This document shows, in pieces, positions 37,185-45,146 of a stretch of DNA of 64,000 nt. A program made the position numbers and the translations under genes. Source of the DNA: Gammaproteobacteria bacterium MOLA455 (GTDB taxonomy: Bacteria > Pseudomonadota > Gammaproteobacteria > Pseudomonadales > Porticoccaceae); assembly GCA_000511875.1 (NCBI GenBank), contig AZIN01000001.1, positions 496,001-560,000 on the forward strand. The letters are read 5' to 3'. Below the pieces are notes generated by a model. It did no database searches. It worked only from the letters and a program-made list of their open reading frames with translations, and was not told the origin of the DNA. The stretch's first letter is position 1, and each line of letters opens with the position of its first letter.

Positions 37185-37958
37185 ATGCGTAGAGTTATTT
37201 TTAATGAGAAAGGCGGCGTCGGAAAATCCAGCATTACCTGCAATCTGGCGGCCATTAGTGCTTCCAGAGGCAAGCGCACCCTAGTAGTGGACCTCGATTC
37301 CCAGTGTAACTCCACTCATTATCTGCTCGGTGACAGTCCTGAAAAAAATACAGTTGCCGACTATTTTGATGGCACCTTAGAGTTCTCCTCAAAGCTTAAT
37401 GAAGCTCTGGATTATGTCCATGAAACGCCCTACGAAAATCTCTCTGTACTGCCCTCTAGCGTCAATCTGCTGGCCCTAGAGCACAAGCTTGAATCACGGC
37501 AGAAGATCTACAAACTGCGTGATCTATTAAATAAACTCGACAGTGAATTTGACGAAATTTATATAGATACGGCGCCGGCGTTAAATTTTTATACACGTTC
37601 GGCGTTAATTGCCGGCGACTCTGTGCTGATTCCTTTTGACTGCGATGCCTTTTCTCGCCAGGCACTTTATTCGATACTCGATGTGATCTATGAGATTCGT
37701 GAAGATCATAATGAAAGATTGAATGTTGGCGGTATTGTGGTGAATCAGTTCCAACCCACGGCATCGTTACCCACTCGCTTGATTGCCGAAATGAAAAAAG
37801 AAAAGTTGCCAGTGATTCCCAGCTACCTCAATCAGTCGGTGAAAATGAAAGAGTCGCACAATGAGTGCGTGCCGCTGATTTATTACGCGCCCTCGCATAA
37901 GCTTACAAAGCAGTATATTGCGCTGTTTGATCATTTAGCGCGAAAGCGCCGCAAGTGA
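37185..37958 (+). CDS. Orphan ParA family ATPase
   Basis: A 257-residue ParA/Soj-like ATPase with deviant Walker A NEKGGVGKSSIT, Walker A' VVDLDSQCNST and Walker B IYIDTAPAL. GGAG eight bases before ATG 37185 fixes the start. No parB gene or parS-like sites are next to it, so it is not the chromosomal parAB pair. Related orphan ParA proteins position various cell structures; this one has no recognisable cargo gene nearby. Confidence 0.85.
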   Translation: MRRVIFNEKGGVGKSSITCNLAAISASRGKRTLVVDLDSQCNSTHYLLGDSPEKNTVADYFDGTLEFSSKLNEALDYVHETPYENLSVLPSSVNLLALEHKLESRQKIYKLRDLLNKLDSEFDEIYIDTAPALNFYTRSALIAGDSVLIPFDCDAFSRQALYSILDVIYEIREDHNERLNVGGIVVNQFQPTASLPTRLIAEMKKEKLPVIPSYLNQSVKMKESHNECVPLIYYAPSHKLTKQYIALFDHLARKRRK

Positions 37959-37971
37959 CGGGGAAAGCCCA

Positions 37972-38003
37972 GTCATCCTGAGAGCGCGCAGCGACGAGGA
38001 CTC
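37972..38003 (+). repeat. Dispersed REP-like repeat (GTCATCCTGA ... GAGGACTC)
   Basis: A well-preserved member of the GTCATCCTGA...GCGCAGCGACGAGG family, located just after the orphan parA stop and before shikimate kinase. Confidence 0.65.
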
Positions 38004-38046
38004 TTCTATTTCAAACACAGCACAATCCAATTCGACATAAAAGAAT

Positions 38047-38556
38047 ATGCCTAACAATCACAACAGCATCGTCCTTATCGGCATGCCCGGCGCCGGGAAA
38101 AGCACCCTCGGGATCCTCTTAGCCAAAGAACTGGGCCTAGATTTTGTCGACACCGATGTCACTATCCAGGTCCGTGAAGGTCGCACTCTGCAGGAAATCC
38201 TCGATCAGAGCGATTATCTCCATCTACGCGAGATCGAGGAGCAGGTTTTGTTGAGCGAAGATATTAGTGGAAAGGTGGTCGCCACTGGCGGCAGTGCAGT
38301 CTATTCAGACGCTGGCATGGTACGCTTAAAACAGATCGCAACCGTGGTGTTTCTCGATGTGCCGCTAGAGGAATTGCGCAAGCGCATAGGCAATTTCGAT
38401 GCCCGGGGCATTGCCCGCAAGCCCAATCAGAGTCTCGAGTCTCTGTTCGATGAACGCTGTGCGCTGTATAAAACCTATGAGGATATACGAGTTGACTGCG
38501 ATCAGCAGTCACTGCAGCAGAGCCTAGACTCGGTGCTGCAGCAACTTGACAGATAA
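38047..38556 (+). CDS. Shikimate kinase family protein
   Basis: A 169-residue P-loop kinase: Walker A GMPGAGKST, the shikimate-binding DTD in FVDTDV, and GGSAVYS, the equivalent of the GGG motif of AroK (the GGS is a slight deviation). The adenine loop and lid lie around RARGIARKPN-like text (FDARGIARKP). It probably phosphorylates shikimate, or a related compound in shikimate-kinase-like paralogues. The last 43 bases are part of an 86-bp segment repeated at 40526. Confidence 0.75.
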   Translation: MPNNHNSIVLIGMPGAGKSTLGILLAKELGLDFVDTDVTIQVREGRTLQEILDQSDYLHLREIEEQVLLSEDISGKVVATGGSAVYSDAGMVRLKQIATVVFLDVPLEELRKRIGNFDARGIARKPNQSLESLFDERCALYKTYEDIRVDCDQQSLQQSLDSVLQQLDR

Positions 38557-38599
38557 CGCTAATCTACTTAAGTACGGTGCGAATCGACTCAGCCAGATA
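38514..38599. repeat. 86-bp direct duplication, left copy
   Basis: Matches 40526-40611 with three differences, all G here and A there. This copy contains the intact 3' end of the shikimate kinase gene and, beyond its stop, a stranded piece of the aminotransferase 3' end (which would read LAESIRTVLK on the minus strand). Confidence 0.95.
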
Positions 38600-38670
38600 A
38601 AAAGTCCCAGGAGGCACTTCCAGAAAATCACCTCAAACTGGCGAAGGCCAGTATCTAGTTCTAACGTTTA

Positions 38671-38696
38671 GATCTGAGCCTTCGTTCGGATGACGG
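38671..38696 (-). repeat. Dispersed REP-like repeat, reverse orientation
   Basis: GATCTGAGCC...TTCGTTCGGATGAC, a half of the REP-like family read on the minus strand, near the left side of the inserted segment. Confidence 0.5.
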
Positions 38697-38724
38697 GTTC
38701 ATTTTTTCCCTGCTAAAAAACTTT

Positions 38725-38755
38725 TGCAACCTTTTCTCAATACTCAAGGTATATA
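38725..38755 (+). promoter_or_regulatory. Candidate ECF-type promoter of the sigma operon
   Basis: TGCAACC at 38725-38731 resembles the AAC-containing -35 element of ECF sigma promoters, and GGTATATA at 38748-38755 sits about 16 bases downstream. ECF sigma operons often control themselves, so this would be the expected place. AAGGGA at 38783-38788 is the ribosome binding site of the first gene. Confidence 0.35.
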
Positions 38756-38794
38756 TGAAGAACACAACTTAACAAAAGCAATAAGGGAAAAATT

Positions 38795-39187
38795 ATGGAA
38801 GGTTTTATAGATGCATTAGTCCCCATCGTTGGCATGGTTAGTGTTTTTGGCATGCCAGTATTTATCGTCTGGATTGCCCTACACTTCAACAATAAAAAGA
38901 AAGAGCAGTTTCACGCATCTCTACAAAAATTAATTGCAAGCGGCCAGGAATTATCGCCAGAATTATTGCAGAGTATTCCAGGTTATGTGGAAGAAGATAA
39001 AAAATCCAATGATATTAAATTTGCTGCGATTTTAATCGGTGTAGGTGTAGGTGTTGTATTCCTTGGTTACTTCGGATTGCATGCGAAGGTAGTCTGGGCG
39101 TCAGGATTACTGGTGACATCCCTAGGTTTGGCGCTGCTTGCTTATGGCATTTACGCTGAGAAAAAAAATAGTGATGATGCCGCTTAA
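38795..39187 (+). CDS. DUF6249-like small membrane protein
   Basis: A 130-residue protein with an N-terminal membrane helix (VFGMPVFIVWIALHF), a basic loop (NNKKKEQFHASLQKLIASGQ), the stretch ELSPELLQSIPG, and two more helices (FAAILIGVGVGVVFLGYF; LLVTSLGLALLAYGIYA). The layout is that of DUF6249 proteins, which are commonly encoded with ECF sigma factors. It may act with the last gene of the operon to hold the sigma factor at the membrane. Its stop overlaps the sigma start (TAATG). Confidence 0.65.
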   Translation: MEGFIDALVPIVGMVSVFGMPVFIVWIALHFNNKKKEQFHASLQKLIASGQELSPELLQSIPGYVEEDKKSNDIKFAAILIGVGVGVVFLGYFGLHAKVVWASGLLVTSLGLALLAYGIYAEKKNSDDAA

Positions 39188-39678
39188 TGGAGACTGATGA
39201 AGAGCTTGTAAGAAGAGCACTCAAAGGTGGTAATCACCACTACGGGGTTCTTATCCAACGCTATGCTGATTATCTATTTGGCTTGGGAATGCGCTTGACT
39301 GCAGGTAACAGAGAACTTGCTGAGGATATCTCTCAGCAAAGTTTTCTCAAGTCTTACAGCTACCTTAAAAGCTTTGATTCGCGCAAAACCTATAAATATT
39401 GGCTGACAGGAATTGCCGTCAATTGCTTTAAGGATATGATCAAAAAGGAGCAGAAATATACGGATTTGGAAGCAGGCAATGAACCCAGTTATGTCCCACA
39501 GCTCGAGGGTAATACCGGATTTTTCTGCTTGATCAAACCGCTGACCGAGGATGAAAAGATTCTCTTTACGCTAAAATATATTTACGATTATCAAGTCAGC
39601 GATCTTGCCGATTTTTTAGACCTAAAACCTGGCACGGTAAAATCCAAAATAAGCCGTGCTTTGGAGAAACTTAAATGA
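39187..39678 (+). CDS. ECF-type RNA polymerase sigma factor
   Basis: A 163-residue protein with region 2 (LVRRALKGGNHHYGVLIQRY, then ELAEDISQQSFLKSY) and region 4 (DEKILFTLKYIYDYQVSDLA, then LDLKPGTVKSKISRALEKL). It would direct RNA polymerase to a small regulon. It is coupled to both neighbours by overlapping start and stop codons. No typical zinc anti-sigma factor follows; the next gene encodes a small membrane protein instead. Confidence 0.85.
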   Translation: METDEELVRRALKGGNHHYGVLIQRYADYLFGLGMRLTAGNRELAEDISQQSFLKSYSYLKSFDSRKTYKYWLTGIAVNCFKDMIKKEQKYTDLEAGNEPSYVPQLEGNTGFFCLIKPLTEDEKILFTLKYIYDYQVSDLADFLDLKPGTVKSKISRALEKLK

Positions 39679-40001
39679 CTTTATTTAAAGAAATCGTTAA
39701 GCAGGAAAAGCAAAACTCATACGTTCAAAGAGACCGCGAGCTGTTTAGCTTTTATACGTTGACCCTGATTGCTCAGGAACAGGCGTCACAAAAGCTAAAA
39801 CGAAAACTTTGGGCTTGCCTGATACTGTTGACTGTCTGTTTAGGCCTGTTTTTTGCGCCGATTAACCAGCTAGTGGGCGCACTAATAACTTATTTAAACA
39901 CTATCGATATGATGGGTATTCTCAAAATGGCGCTAATCAGTTATGGGGTTGCAGGGCTGTGCTTGGTATTGATTAAAAGGGGAAAAATCATTTTAAGATA
40001 G
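39675..40001 (+). CDS. Small membrane protein, possible anti-sigma partner
   Basis: A 108-residue protein: cytoplasmic N-terminal helix-rich part (about residues 1-50), a membrane helix (LWACLILLTVCLGLFFAPI) and a second one (MALISYGVAGLCLVLI). Overlap with the sigma gene (ATGA) and topology suggest an anti-sigma factor, but no family is recognised. Confidence 0.6.
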   Translation: MTLFKEIVKQEKQNSYVQRDRELFSFYTLTLIAQEQASQKLKRKLWACLILLTVCLGLFFAPINQLVGALITYLNTIDMMGILKMALISYGVAGLCLVLIKRGKIILR

Positions 40002-40082
40002 GGCCGTGGCGCCGAGGCATTAGTCTTAAGCCACCTGAATCCCATTAGCCCCCTGATAAAGCTTGGAAATCCAGTTCAATCT

Positions 40083-40532
40083 CTAAGCCTTAGCAAAGCC
40101 CTCTAGCCGCTGAATATTATTATTCCCTATAATCGGTAGAATATTTGCCAGATGTTTTAGCAGCAATGCAACCGCAAGAGAAGCGGCACCCACAGAAAAC
40201 CCCTCAGCCATTTCTGTTAGCTTTAAACTTAAATCCGAGTGCCGTTAATTAATCAGTGATTCACCAGCCAGGGGAGACCCTGCCATAGGCGCAACGCTAT
40301 GCTGTTGCAAATAGACCAAGTCACCATTGATCAGAGCAGTATTTTCTGCAAGGCTAATTTCAATTTGGTCGGTGACCAGCTTATGACTCATTCGCGACTG
40401 ATGCAGTTCTATATCCCAGGGACGGACATTTGAAACCCCAACCACTTTTACCTTGCCACTGTTAACTAGCTGGTCAAGAGCGCCACCAGTTTCATCTGCA
40501 TTTAGCAAAGTATCTGAGCGGTGAAGCAGCAG
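40083..40532 (-). pseudogene. Aldo/keto reductase fragment, broken
   Basis: Read on the minus strand, 40532 to 40245 encodes LLLHRSDTLLNADE, then LDQLVNSGKVKVVGVSNVRP and VAPMAGSPLAGESLIN before a stop. About 40 bases on, another frame gives VGAASLAVALLLKHLANILP ending in a stop at 40083. Together these are the C-terminal half of a YdhF-type aldo/keto reductase with a frame break and internal stop. The N-terminal half is missing, and the fragment begins exactly at the 86-bp duplication, where GCAGCAG may be microhomology. Confidence 0.75.
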
Positions 40533-40611
40533 AGCCTAAACTCGGTGCTGCAGCAACTTGACAGATAACACTAATCTACTTAAGTACGGTGCGAATCGAC
40601 TCAGCCAAATA
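40526..40611. repeat. 86-bp direct duplication, right copy
   Basis: Second copy of 38514-38599. It contains the genuine last 12 codons of the aminotransferase (minus strand) and a stranded tail of shikimate kinase (QSLNSVLQQLDR plus stop on the plus strand). Confidence 0.95.
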
Positions 40612-41769
40612 GGCCACATTGCTTGAGTTAATACCGGCTAGATTAATCCGCGTTGACGAGACAATATAAATACCAAACTCTTCTCGCAGGCGGACTAAAT
40701 GCTCTGAGCTAATACCCAAGAACGAGAACATGCCGTTCTGGCGCTTGATATGACTGAAGTCCATTCCCGCGGCATTGTCCTGAATACTATCAGCCAGCAA
40801 TGTACGCATAGACTTAATGCGCAAGCGAACTTCTTCCAACTCAGCTTTCCAGTCCTTACACAGCTCTTCATCGCCCAGAATCAACGACACCAAAAGCGCA
40901 CCGTGAGCCGGTGGCATGGAGTACATCTGACGGGCAACTGCCATGGCCTGACCGCCAACTATAGCCGCCTGCTCTGGCGTTTGGGTAATAAAAGTAATGG
41001 ATCCGGTACGCTCACGATAGAGACCAAAGTTCTTCGAGCAGCTTGATGCCACCACTAACTCCGGTAACTTCTCAGCCATCAGGCGCATACCATAGGCATC
41101 TTCGTCGAGGCCATCACCAAGGCCCTGATAGGCTGTATCTATAAAGGGTACAAAGCCGCGCTCTAGAGCTATATCGGTAATCTGATCCCACTGCTCGTTG
41201 GTCAAATCAGCACCGGTGGGGTTGTGACAACAGCCGTGGAGCAGCACCACATCACCAGCGGGAACCTGACGCAATGTCTCAAGCATCAGGTCAATATTGA
41301 CCTCGCGAGTCGCTGTGTCGTAATAGGGATATTCTGCAATCTCAAAACCGGCACTGCCCAGCAGTGGAATATGGTTCGGCCAGGTAGGTGTACCCACCCA
41401 TAATTTTGCTTCGGGGCGAGCGCGACGAATCACTTCGGCGCCTACTCTCAACGCACCAGAGCCACCTGGAGCCTGTAAGCTTTTAACGCGCCCAGAGGAC
41501 AGAACAGCGTGGTCGGGACCAAACATCAGCTGCAACATTCTGCTGTTGTACTCAGCGTCGCCGGCAATGCCTTGGTAGGATTTGGTTTTCTCGAGCTCAG
41601 CCAATTTGGCTTCGGCGCGCTTTACCGCATCCATAACCGGGGTTTGACCGCGGTCATTCATATAGACGCCAACGCCTAAATCGATTTTAGTCTCTCGCGG
41701 ATCTTCTCGAAAAGCCGCCATCAATCCAAGAATAGGATCAGCAGCTACAGGCTTTAAAGTTTCAAACAT
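40576..41769 (-). CDS. Aromatic/aspartate aminotransferase, class I (AspC/TyrB type)
   Basis: A 397-residue PLP enzyme starting MFETLKPVAADPILGLMAAF. The block LGVGVYMNDRG, GCCHNPTGADL, FVPFIDTAYQGLGDGL and the PLP-lysine region VASSCSKNFGLYRERTG identify the AspC/TyrB group. It transfers amino groups between aspartate or aromatic amino acids and 2-oxoglutarate. AGGAAA eight bases upstream fixes the start at 41769. It faces shikimate kinase in a convergent arrangement that is interrupted by the inserted segment. Confidence 0.9.
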   Translation of the reverse strand: MFETLKPVAADPILGLMAAFREDPRETKIDLGVGVYMNDRGQTPVMDAVKRAEAKLAELEKTKSYQGIAGDAEYNSRMLQLMFGPDHAVLSSGRVKSLQAPGGSGALRVGAEVIRRARPEAKLWVGTPTWPNHIPLLGSAGFEIAEYPYYDTATREVNIDLMLETLRQVPAGDVVLLHGCCHNPTGADLTNEQWDQITDIALERGFVPFIDTAYQGLGDGLDEDAYGMRLMAEKLPELVVASSCSKNFGLYRERTGSITFITQTPEQAAIVGGQAMAVARQMYSMPPAHGALLVSLILGDEELCKDWKAELEEVRLRIKSMRTLLADSIQDNAAGMDFSHIKRQNGMFSFLGISSEHLVRLREEFGIYIVSSTRINLAGINSSNVAYLAESIRTVLK

Positions 41770-41867
41770 CGGTGGTTTCCTGTGGAATAAAATGGGGGCC
41801 AAAATGCCGGTAAAAGGTCGGGTTAAAAATTTGCAGGCGCAATTCTACTATGTCTGTCGGCAATTGG

Positions 41868-42680
41868 TTATGATTTTATAGCTGTTTTCTTCTCAATAAA
41901 GGCCCCTATTAGAGCGTTTACTGTCTCTGGCTTCTCTGCATGTAACCAATGGGCGGTATCTGCGACAACGTTTATCTGAGAATGGGGGAACATCTGTTCA
42001 ATCACCGGGCGATGTTTTTCCTGGATATAAGCCGAGTGCTCGCCCTTCAAAAACAGCGTTGGCCCCTCATAGGGCTGTCCCGTGGGCGCCAATACCAGTT
42101 TGCTGCTGTAATTCTGATTGATTGAAGCCAGATTCAGTTTTAGCCTAAAGTCGCCCTCAGGGTTGCGGCCAAGATTTTTCAACAAAAAGGCACGCACTGA
42201 AGTCTCGGCAATATGCCCGCTGATCAAGGCATCAGCATCGCGGCGACTTTCAATCCTATGTTCCGCCAGTAGGTTAAGCGCGTCGAGCGCCGCATCCTGG
42301 CGTGCGCCATAGGCCACCGGCGCTATATCAATCACCACCAGTTCACTGACTCGGTCAGGATTATTCAGCGCCACCTGCATAGCGACTTTACCGCCCAGGG
42401 AATGACCAATCAAGGCTGCACGGGCAAGTCCGAGATCATCCATCAACTCAACTATATCAGCAGCCATAAGATGCAGATCCATAGCCAATTCATGGGGCGA
42501 ATCACCATGGTTGCGCAGATCCACGCTGATCACTCGATAATCTGCAACCAGAGCTCGCGCTAGCACTCCCAGATTACTCAGGGAGCCAAACATGCCGTGA
42601 ATCAGGATAACCGCTGGACTGTTGTCTTGTCCTTCTGGTGGCAGCTGATAGCCAGACTGAAGTGAATAGTTAAGTTTCAT
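41868..42680 (-). CDS. Alpha/beta-fold hydrolase, YbfF-like esterase
   Basis: The 270-residue cytoplasmic protein has AVILIHGMFGSLSNLG (oxyanion region), nucleophile elbow GHSLGGKVAMQ, and a C-terminal His in DTAHWLHAEKP, as in the YbfF esterase group. It likely cleaves acyl esters or thioesters; the substrate is unknown. It follows the SDR gene by 65 bases in the same direction, with a GAGGGATTAA direct repeat just before its start. Confidence 0.85.
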   Translation of the reverse strand: MKLNYSLQSGYQLPPEGQDNSPAVILIHGMFGSLSNLGVLARALVADYRVISVDLRNHGDSPHELAMDLHLMAADIVELMDDLGLARAALIGHSLGGKVAMQVALNNPDRVSELVVIDIAPVAYGARQDAALDALNLLAEHRIESRRDADALISGHIAETSVRAFLLKNLGRNPEGDFRLKLNLASINQNYSSKLVLAPTGQPYEGPTLFLKGEHSAYIQEKHRPVIEQMFPHSQINVVADTAHWLHAEKPETVNALIGAFIEKKTAIKS

Positions 42681-42745
42681 AATGTCTCTTTAATCCCTCG
42701 TTAATCCCTCTGTCTTACCTCTATCGTGTCTCTACTGGATTAGCG

Positions 42746-43573
42746 CTACTTTGCAGCTTGACGATTGCGGTACTTTTGTTTGTTTTTTCGGCCCTGCTCG
42801 TAGAGCTTTGGACGCAAACGGCGGCGTAACTTGGGGAACAGGTAGCTAAGGTGAGTGAGCTTCGCGATGGCTGCAGGCAATACCACTTCGATCTCCTTTC
42901 CAGCAGCCACAGCTAAAATACCCTCTGCAACCTGCTCCGCAGTACTCATGGGCTGGGAGAAAACGATATCTTCCACCGCGTCGATCTGATCCATAATGAA
43001 GCCAGTATCGATTGGGCCGGGTGAAACTGAGCCTACGCTGATACCGCTGTCTCGCAGCTCATCTGCCAGGGCATAGCTAAAGGCACGCAATCCCGCCTTG
43101 GTGGCACTGTAAGTTGCGGCACCCTGCAGTGGCGCACGGCCAGCCAGAGAGCCAACGTTGACAATGGCCCCTTCACCAGCGCGCTGGAGGTAGGGAATCG
43201 CGGCACAGGACAGTAGCAAAGGCGCTCGCATATTAATGTCGACCATGGCGGCAACATCCATCGGCGAGATCGTAGAGAGATCACCTCGCGCATGCATGCC
43301 CGCGTTATTGATAATCACATGTACAGCGCCAAAAGCAGCTTCGGCCTTTTCCAGCAAGGTTAAACAGTCTTCATTGCTCGCCACATTCATTACTACAGTC
43401 AACACTTCGCACTGAGGGCGTAGCTCATCGGCAATGGTATTGAGAGCGGCTTCACCACGGGCTACTAGAACAAGCTTGGCTTTGTGGCCGGCGAACAAAC
43501 GAGCGCAGGCCGCGCCAACACCGGCGGATGCCCCGGTAATAACTACGGTTTTGTTTTCAAAGGACGTTATCAT
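42746..43573 (-). CDS. Short-chain dehydrogenase/reductase
   Basis: A 275-residue SDR with cofactor motif TGASAGVGAACA, NNAG (IINNAGMHARG), and active site Ser then YSATKAGL (Tyr-x-x-x-Lys). A basic C-terminal tail (LRRRLRPKLYEQGRKNKQK) follows a hydrophobic stretch, as in membrane-associated SDRs acting on lipids or ketones. The substrate is unknown. Confidence 0.85.
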   Translation of the reverse strand: MITSFENKTVVITGASAGVGAACARLFAGHKAKLVLVARGEAALNTIADELRPQCEVLTVVMNVASNEDCLTLLEKAEAAFGAVHVIINNAGMHARGDLSTISPMDVAAMVDINMRAPLLLSCAAIPYLQRAGEGAIVNVGSLAGRAPLQGAATYSATKAGLRAFSYALADELRDSGISVGSVSPGPIDTGFIMDQIDAVEDIVFSQPMSTAEQVAEGILAVAAGKEIEVVLPAAIAKLTHLSYLFPKLRRRLRPKLYEQGRKNKQKYRNRQAAK

Positions 43574-43740
43574 TTTTATAATTATTCCTAGGTAAGATTA
43601 AGCGCTAGATTAAGAGCTAGATTAAGAGATCCGTTAAAACATCGTATTTTTATTGGCCCCGAGTATAACTGCATAGAGATCCAAAGCGTACGCTCAGACT
43701 CGACTGTAAGATTGGTTTTTCGGTGCAAATGCATCTATGG

Positions 43741-43788
43741 CTAATGTCTAAAACCATGCCTACAAAATGTCTACAACAATGTCTAAAC
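43741..43788 (-). repeat. Degenerate 12-bp repeat at the aminotransferase stop
   Basis: On the minus strand about four units of the GTTTAGACATTG type begin with the last codon and TAG stop. The first following unit repeats TAG in frame, and later units have lost length and frame. Confidence 0.65.
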
Positions 43789-45132
43789 CAGCAGCTGCTC
43801 TTTTCTACAGTATTCGAGGGTCTCATCAAGGGCCTGAGACGTGGCATCAATAATCTCGTCGATCTGCCCTGGCGTAATAATCAGCGGTGGACAAAACGCC
43901 AGACTTGAACCGGCTACGGTGCGTAATATCACCCCCCTGTCCTGCACTGCTTTTTGGGCATAGGCACCCACGGCGCCATTGGCAAAGGCTTGACCTGTGT
44001 CTTTGTTGGCAACCAATTCAAGAGCACCTATAAGGCCACTACCGCGCACTTCGCCGACCAATGGATGATCGCCAAACTCTGCCAGACGCTGTTGAAGATA
44101 CTTACCGGTGATAGCCGCTTTTTCGAAAATATTGTCGCGCTGATAAATCTCTAAAACTTTGAGTGCCACTGCGCAAGCCACTGGGTGGCTGGAATAGGTG
44201 TAACCATGACCAAAGGCACCGGCAGCGGCGCTCTGATCGACCATTGCCTCATACATATCGCGGCGAATCGCCGAGGCACTGATAGGCATGTAAGCGGACG
44301 ACAGTTGCTTGGCAAACGTCATCATATCCGGGGCTTCAATGCCCATGGTAGTGCAACCAAAATCCTTACCGGTACGACCAAAACCAGTAATCACCTCATC
44401 AGCCCAAAACATAATTCCGTGTTTGCTCAGAAGTGCCTGAACCTTCGGATAATAATCCTCTGGCGGCACAATCACGCCACTGGCGCCGGTAATCGGCTCA
44501 GCGATAAAGGCGGCAATAGTCTCTGGCCCCTCTTTTAATATCATTGTCTCTAGATTGCCGACAATGCGCTCAACAAATTCAGCTTCGCTCTCATTGCCTA
44601 TTTTGCCGCGATAATAATGGGGATGATCGGTGCGCAATATGCCCAGGGCATCTACTGGCAAATCAAAGTGCGCCTGCGTCACTGGCAATCCAGTGAGCGC
44701 TGCGGAGGCAATTGTCACACCATGATAGGAGCGTTCACGGGCGATAATTTTACGGCGCTCGGGCTTGCCGATCGCCTCATGGTAGTAGCGCAGTAATTTA
44801 ATATGGGTGTCATTGGCATCGCTGCCGGAGTTACCAAAAGACAGCACCGCATCCTGCATGGGAATCATCTCAGCCAGCTTGTCCGCCAGTTCGACACCCA
44901 CTGAATGCGTCTTGCCGCCAAACATATGACTGAAGGTAAGCTTATTCATCTGCTCGCTGGCGGCCTGAATAATTTCCTGATTGCCATAACCTAATGCGGT
45001 ACACCAAAGCCCGGCCATACCTTCAAGATACTTATTGCCCTGGTCATCCCAGACATAACAGCCTTCACCGCGCTCAATACTGATCTGTTCGATCGCTTTA
45101 AGATTGGTGGTGGGATAAATCAAATGAGTCAT
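43783..45132 (-). CDS. Class III omega-aminotransferase
   Basis: A 449-residue PLP enzyme with YLEGMAGLWCTALGYG, SFGNSGSDANDTHIKL, ARERSYHGVT, WADEVITGFGRTG and the PLP-lysine stretch MTFAKQLSSAYMPISA. These fit omega-amino acid:pyruvate or putrescine/GABA aminotransferases. It follows the semialdehyde dehydrogenase gene by 14 bases, so the pair probably converts an omega-amino acid such as GABA to a semialdehyde and then to the acid. Confidence 0.9.
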   Translation of the reverse strand: MTHLIYPTTNLKAIEQISIERGEGCYVWDDQGNKYLEGMAGLWCTALGYGNQEIIQAASEQMNKLTFSHMFGGKTHSVGVELADKLAEMIPMQDAVLSFGNSGSDANDTHIKLLRYYHEAIGKPERRKIIARERSYHGVTIASAALTGLPVTQAHFDLPVDALGILRTDHPHYYRGKIGNESEAEFVERIVGNLETMILKEGPETIAAFIAEPITGASGVIVPPEDYYPKVQALLSKHGIMFWADEVITGFGRTGKDFGCTTMGIEAPDMMTFAKQLSSAYMPISASAIRRDMYEAMVDQSAAAGAFGHGYTYSSHPVACAVALKVLEIYQRDNIFEKAAITGKYLQQRLAEFGDHPLVGEVRGSGLIGALELVANKDTGQAFANGAVGAYAQKAVQDRGVILRTVAGSSLAFCPPLIITPGQIDEIIDATSQALDETLEYCRKEQLLV

Positions 45133-45146
45133 AGTGGTTCGCCCTA

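Larger units (their letters stand above)
38600..40525. mobile_element. Inserted segment of about 1.9 kb bracketed by the 86-bp duplication
   Basis: The bracketed DNA holds a REP-like repeat, a three-gene ECF sigma operon and a broken aldo/keto reductase fragment. Removing it together with one 86-bp copy would leave shikimate kinase and the aminotransferase convergent, 19 bases apart. No transposase, integrase or inverted ends were found, so how it arrived is unknown. Confidence 0.6.

Noticed and set aside
38600-40525. Insertion sequence or integron cassette
   Set aside because: No transposase, integrase, terminal inverted repeats or attC-like site; an 86-bp duplication is too long for a target-site duplication.
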